DNA of 8,160 nucleotides from an uncultured Clostridia bacterium (lineage in GTDB: Bacteria; Bacillota; Clostridia; Oscillospirales; Ruminococcaceae). The translations under genes and the position numbers were made by a program. Each line of letters opens with the position of its first letter. The stretch's first letter is position 1. This document shows positions 6,061-8,160 of this stretch, in pieces. The stretch is taken from positions 1 to 8,160 of the forward strand of contig CAMWNQ010000074.1 in NCBI GenBank assembly GCA_947175655.1, read 5' to 3'. The notes beneath the pieces were generated by a model. The model did no database searches. It worked only from the letters and a program-made list of their open reading frames with translations, and was not told the origin of the DNA.

Positions 6061-6093
6061 AAATAAAAAAAGAGTGCCTTTTTAAGCACTCTT
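6061..6093 (-). terminator. Terminator overlapping the stop codon of the membrane-protein gene
   Basis: AGAGTGC (6071-6077) pairs with GCACTCT (6086-6092), extended by one A-T pair, with an 8-base loop. On the minus strand the stem is followed by a T-run (6065-6070). The upstream arm is made of the last codons of the gene at 6082-6723, and its TAA (6082-6084) lies in the loop. Confidence 0.9.
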
Positions 6094-6723
6094 GAATAAA
6101 ATATCAGGCAGTTTATGAAAAATCCTTACAAAGAATTTCATAATAAATCCGACTGTCAGAGCCGATACGACTGTACCTTCTCTCACACCCTCCAGACCGG
6201 AAAAAAATACAAAAGAAAGTACGCCAGCAGTAATACACATTGATGCATCAAATATAATCTTTGTATTTCCAAAATTTTTTTTGAAAGTCCTTACAATACT
6301 TCTTACAAAAGCTTCACCGGGAAGCATTGCAACATCTGCGATTACTTCAAGATATACACCAAATGCAAGTATTATACAACCGATTAACAAGTCAATGAAT
6401 TTCAGTATGTATGATTCGGGATTCATATTATTTAAAATCTTCATAGTAAAATCAATAAAATACCCAAATAATACAGATACAGGAAGCTGTATCAAATCTG
6501 CCGGTCTGAAATTCTTTCTTAAAATAAATATCTGGAGTACCACAAGAAATACACTGAAAATTATTGTAAACTCTCCGAGAGTGGGTGAAAATTTAAGACT
6601 AAGTACATACGGAATTGACGATATAGGTGATGTTCCCAGACTTGCTTTTGTAATAAAACTTACTCCGAATGAACTAATAAAAAGTCCGGCTAAAAATACA
6701 AGATATCTTTTAAATTTATCCAT
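6082..6723 (-). CDS. YczE/YitT-like integral membrane protein
   Basis: This 213-residue protein has about six membrane segments (roughly 7-27, 51-68, 78-95, 107-129, 155-176, 183-200). Landmarks shared with the YczE/YitT group are the GTSPISSIPYVLSL stretch after the first helix (30-43), LPGEAF (134-139) and REGTVVSALTVG (181-192) near the end. The biochemical role of this family is not established; transport or support of membrane-linked processes has been proposed. Its ATG follows the stop of the MarR-family gene by one base, and its ribosome binding site (AAAGGAG, 6733-6739) is inside that gene, so the two are co-transcribed and probably coupled. Control by the MarR-type regulator is likely. 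A terminator folds over the stop codon. Confidence 0.85.
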   Translation of the reverse strand: MDKFKRYLVFLAGLFISSFGVSFITKASLGTSPISSIPYVLSLKFSPTLGEFTIIFSVFLVVLQIFILRKNFRPADLIQLPVSVLFGYFIDFTMKILNNMNPESYILKFIDLLIGCIILAFGVYLEVIADVAMLPGEAFVRSIVRTFKKNFGNTKIIFDASMCITAGVLSFVFFSGLEGVREGTVVSALTVGFIMKFFVRIFHKLPDILFKSA

Positions 6724-6724
6724 T

Positions 6725-7147
6725 TTAATTTTCTCCTTTCAGATTATTATATATTTTTTCAAGTGATTGTATCAGATTATTATATTCCTGTTCTGAAAAG
6801 TTTTGAAATGCCTGATTTTCAAGCAGATTAAATTCCTGTTCAATGAGTTTCTGCATTTCCATACCCTTTTCAGTCATAAAAACATTGAATGACCTTTTAT
6901 CATCAGCAGAAATTTTTCTTGAAATTAGATTTTTCTTTTCCATTCCACTGAGAATTGATGTCAAAGATGCCTGTTCAATATGACAACCTGATGCTATATC
7001 TTTCTGTGCAGAGCCGTTGTGGTTTTTCAGATAATCCAGAACTTTAGGTTGTCCGATTGTAAGACCTGTATCTTTCAGTCTCACAAAAATCATCTTCTGC
7101 AACAAAAGATGATTTGACATCAGAAGATAATGATATGATTCTGACAT
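6725..7147 (-). CDS. MarR-family transcriptional regulator
   Basis: This 140-residue cytoplasmic DNA-binding protein has typical MarR length. The winged helix spans about 32-95: helix GQPKVLDYLKNH (32-43), KDIASGCHIEQASLTSILSGME with the recognition helix at about 59-72, then a wing carrying SADDKRS (80-86), the conserved Asp-x-Arg turn of the family, and TEKG (92-95). N- and C-terminal helices would form the dimer interface. GGGAG (7156-7160) lies 8 bases before the ATG. It leads a two-gene operon with the YczE-like membrane protein, and a palindromic site sits between its promoter and start, so autoregulation is expected. The ligand cannot be inferred; a Cys at 55 is a possible sensor residue but this is speculation. 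Confidence 0.9.
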   Translation of the reverse strand: MSESYHYLLMSNHLLLQKMIFVRLKDTGLTIGQPKVLDYLKNHNGSAQKDIASGCHIEQASLTSILSGMEKKNLISRKISADDKRSFNVFMTEKGMEMQKLIEQEFNLLENQAFQNFSEQEYNNLIQSLEKIYNNLKGEN

Positions 7148-7175
7148 TTTTTATACTCCCTTTTAAAACCAAAAT

Positions 7176-7208
7176 TACTTAGAATACTTATAATTAGAAT
7201 TCTAAGTA
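7176..7208 (-). promoter_or_regulatory. Palindromic operator of the MarR operon
   Basis: Perfect 10-base arms TACTTAGAAT (7176-7185) and ATTCTAAGTA (7199-7208) are separated by 13 bases. A second, nested perfect palindrome, TTAGAATTCTAA, lies at 7194-7205. The site begins three bases beyond the -10 and covers the expected transcription start, the usual position for MarR-type self-repression. Confidence 0.75.
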
Positions 7209-7210
7209 TT

Positions 7211-7239
7211 ATTCTATCACGGTATTTCTCATTTGTCAA
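7211..7239 (-). promoter_or_regulatory. Sigma-A promoter of the MarR / membrane-protein operon
   Basis: On the minus strand a perfect TTGACA (7234-7239) and TAGAAT (7211-7216) have a 17-base spacer. The -35 faces that of the divergent LRR gene 19 bases away. Confidence 0.87.
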
Positions 7240-7258
7240 GTATATTTTATTATATTTC

Positions 7259-7287
7259 TTGACATATATATTTCATAATGCTATAAT
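7259..7287 (+). promoter_or_regulatory. Consensus sigma-A promoter of the LRR gene
   Basis: TTGACA (7259-7264) and TATAAT (7282-7287) are both perfect, with a 17-base spacer. Transcription should begin near 7294, leaving a short leader of about 25 bases with only a modest ribosome binding site (AAGTAGG, 7304-7310). Confidence 0.92.
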
Positions 7288-7319
7288 GATTTATAAAAAA
7301 ACAAAGTAGGTTTTAACTT

Positions 7320-8081
7320 ATGGAAAATTTAGAATATGAAGAAAATATAAAAATCACAAAATTCGGCACTTCACATTCAACAGCAATAATTCCTCGTAAA
7401 ATTAATGAAAGAACTGTTACAGTCATAGGAGAAAAAGCTTTTTTTGGTCGTAAAGATTTGAGAGAAATAAGAATACCAAACAGTATTACACATATTGAAG
7501 ATTATGCATTTGCAAAGTGTGAAGAGGTCAGAAAAATAAATATACCAAATTATGTGAAACATATTGGAAATCGTGCATTTTCTGAATGCTTCAATCTAAG
7601 AGAGATAAAAATTCCGGATAGTGTTAAATTTATCGGCGATTATGCATTTGAATGGTGTAAGTTCAGTGAAATAACTATACCGACGGGTATTAAATATATT
7701 GGAGATTATACATTTTTCTGGTGCACAGAACTTAATAATGTAATTATCCCGAACAGCGTTAAATATATTGGAAAATTTGCATTTCAATGCTGTGGATTAA
7801 CTGAAATAAATATTGAGAACGTTAAAACTATTGAATATGGAGCATTTTATTGTTGTAGAAAATTAAAATCAGTAAAAATACCAAAAAGTACCAAAATAAT
7901 TGAAAATTATGCATTTTATGAATGCGACCATCTGGAAAAAATAGAAATTTTAAATCCTCATTGCGAAATATGTACTTCAAGTATTCCCGCTGAAACTGTT
8001 ATATATGGTTATGAAAACTCCACTGCTCAGGATTACGCAGAGAAAAACGGTAATAAATTCATAGAAATTAAGAATTTATAA
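7320..8081 (+). CDS. BspA-like LRR_5 protein without signal peptide
   Basis: This 253-residue protein consists entirely of a BspA-type LRR_5 domain. The N-cap (NIKITKF... TAIIPRKINERTVTVIG, 9-37) is followed by about seven repeats of 22-23 residues, for example IPNSVKYIGKFAFQCC (143-158), and by the usual cap SIPAETVIYGYENSTAQDYA (221-240). Cap to cap it is complete and aligns with the LRR part of the secreted protein at 4519-5991, but it has no signal peptide, anchor, linker or dockerin. An in-frame TAA at 7314-7316 and the promoter position rule out a missed longer start. It is thus either cytoplasmic, exported by another route, or a decayed form. Conserved Cys at the end of most repeats (67, 90, 113, 135, 157-158, 178-179, 202) is notable. 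It is transcribed divergently from the MarR operon. No hairpin terminator follows; the 3' end is a heptad array. Confidence 0.9.
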   Translation: MENLEYEENIKITKFGTSHSTAIIPRKINERTVTVIGEKAFFGRKDLREIRIPNSITHIEDYAFAKCEEVRKINIPNYVKHIGNRAFSECFNLREIKIPDSVKFIGDYAFEWCKFSEITIPTGIKYIGDYTFFWCTELNNVIIPNSVKYIGKFAFQCCGLTEINIENVKTIEYGAFYCCRKLKSVKIPKSTKIIENYAFYECDHLEKIEILNPHCEICTSSIPAETVIYGYENSTAQDYAEKNGNKFIEIKNL

Positions 8082-8108
8082 TTATGAACTATGAATTATG
8101 AATTAATC
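8074..8108 (+). repeat. Heptanucleotide array at a stop codon (array 3)
   Basis: Units ATTATGA, ACTATGA, ATTATGA (8081-8101) are followed by a decayed ATTAATC and preceded by ATTTATA, which covers the last codons and stop of the LRR gene (TAA 8079-8081). The unit matches arrays 1 and 2 in the same orientation relative to the gene. Confidence 0.8.
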
Positions 8109-8120
8109 ACGGAAATCAAT

Positions 8121-8149
8121 TTTCAAAAACTTGACAAGTATGGTATAAT
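8121..8149 (+). promoter_or_regulatory. Possible extended -10 promoter reading out of the window
   Basis: TGGTATAAT (8141-8149) is an extended -10 with a perfect TATAAT; a poor -35, TTTCAA (8121-8126), lies 17 bases upstream. A perfect TTGACA at 8131-8136 is too close to pair with this -10 (7 bases); with a weak TATGAA at 8155-8160 it would have an 18-base spacer. Which arrangement is used depends on sequence beyond the edge. Confidence 0.5.
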
Positions 8150-8160
8150 AAAAATATGAA

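Noticed and set aside
6281..6766. Plus-strand ORF of 161 codons opposite the YczE-like gene
   Set aside because: It is a shadow of a conserved membrane protein and lacks a ribosome binding site.
8131..8149. TTGACA and TATAAT as one promoter
   Set aside because: They are only 7 bases apart, too close for one sigma-A promoter; the extended -10 was annotated with a weaker -35 instead.

Overview
The window looks like chromosomal DNA of a low-GC Clostridia member, most plausibly a Ruminococcus of the cellulosome-forming group. The main reasons are two secreted proteins that end in Ruminococcus-style dockerin domains after long Thr-rich linkers, BspA-like LRR_5 proteins, strong AGGAGG-type ribosome binding sites and consensus sigma-A promoters. 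Genus is inferred from domain style, not from a marker gene.

Layout, left to right. Positions 1-93 hold the tail of an unidentified plus-strand gene, closed by a terminator. Positions 214-327 hold a 37-codon plus-strand ORF with an excellent ribosome binding site; its stop codon sits in the loop of a terminator hairpin. Positions 346-3312 are a minus-strand zinc-uptake operon in the order zur-znuA-znuC-znuB: a Fur-family repressor, a His-rich solute-binding lipoprotein, an ATPase and a permease. The first three genes overlap by a few bases. A consensus promoter (3367-3395) is followed at once by a Fur-type inverted repeat (3345-3359), so the operon is probably repressed by its own first product.

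Positions 3402-6049 are a second minus-strand operon with its own promoter and terminator. The first gene (4519-5991) encodes a secreted LRR / Big_2 / dockerin protein. The second (3488-4474) encodes a secreted protein with a cohesin-like N-terminal domain, a Thr/Ser linker and a dockerin about 91% identical to the first. Cohesin plus dockerin is the architecture of an adaptor scaffoldin (ScaC-like), so the pair may be a small surface-assembly module.

Positions 6082-7147 hold a MarR-family regulator followed, one base later, by a YczE/YitT-like membrane protein. They have a consensus promoter and a palindromic operator just downstream of the -10. Divergently, from a second consensus promoter, 7320-8081 encodes a BspA-like LRR protein that lacks any signal peptide.

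Three genes of the LRR/dockerin type (3488-4474, 4519-5991, 7320-8081) all end inside or at the edge of short heptanucleotide arrays (units like ATTATGA), which supply or abut the stop codon. This is the least explained structure in the window. The last 80 bases hold the third array and a possible promoter for a gene beyond the edge.
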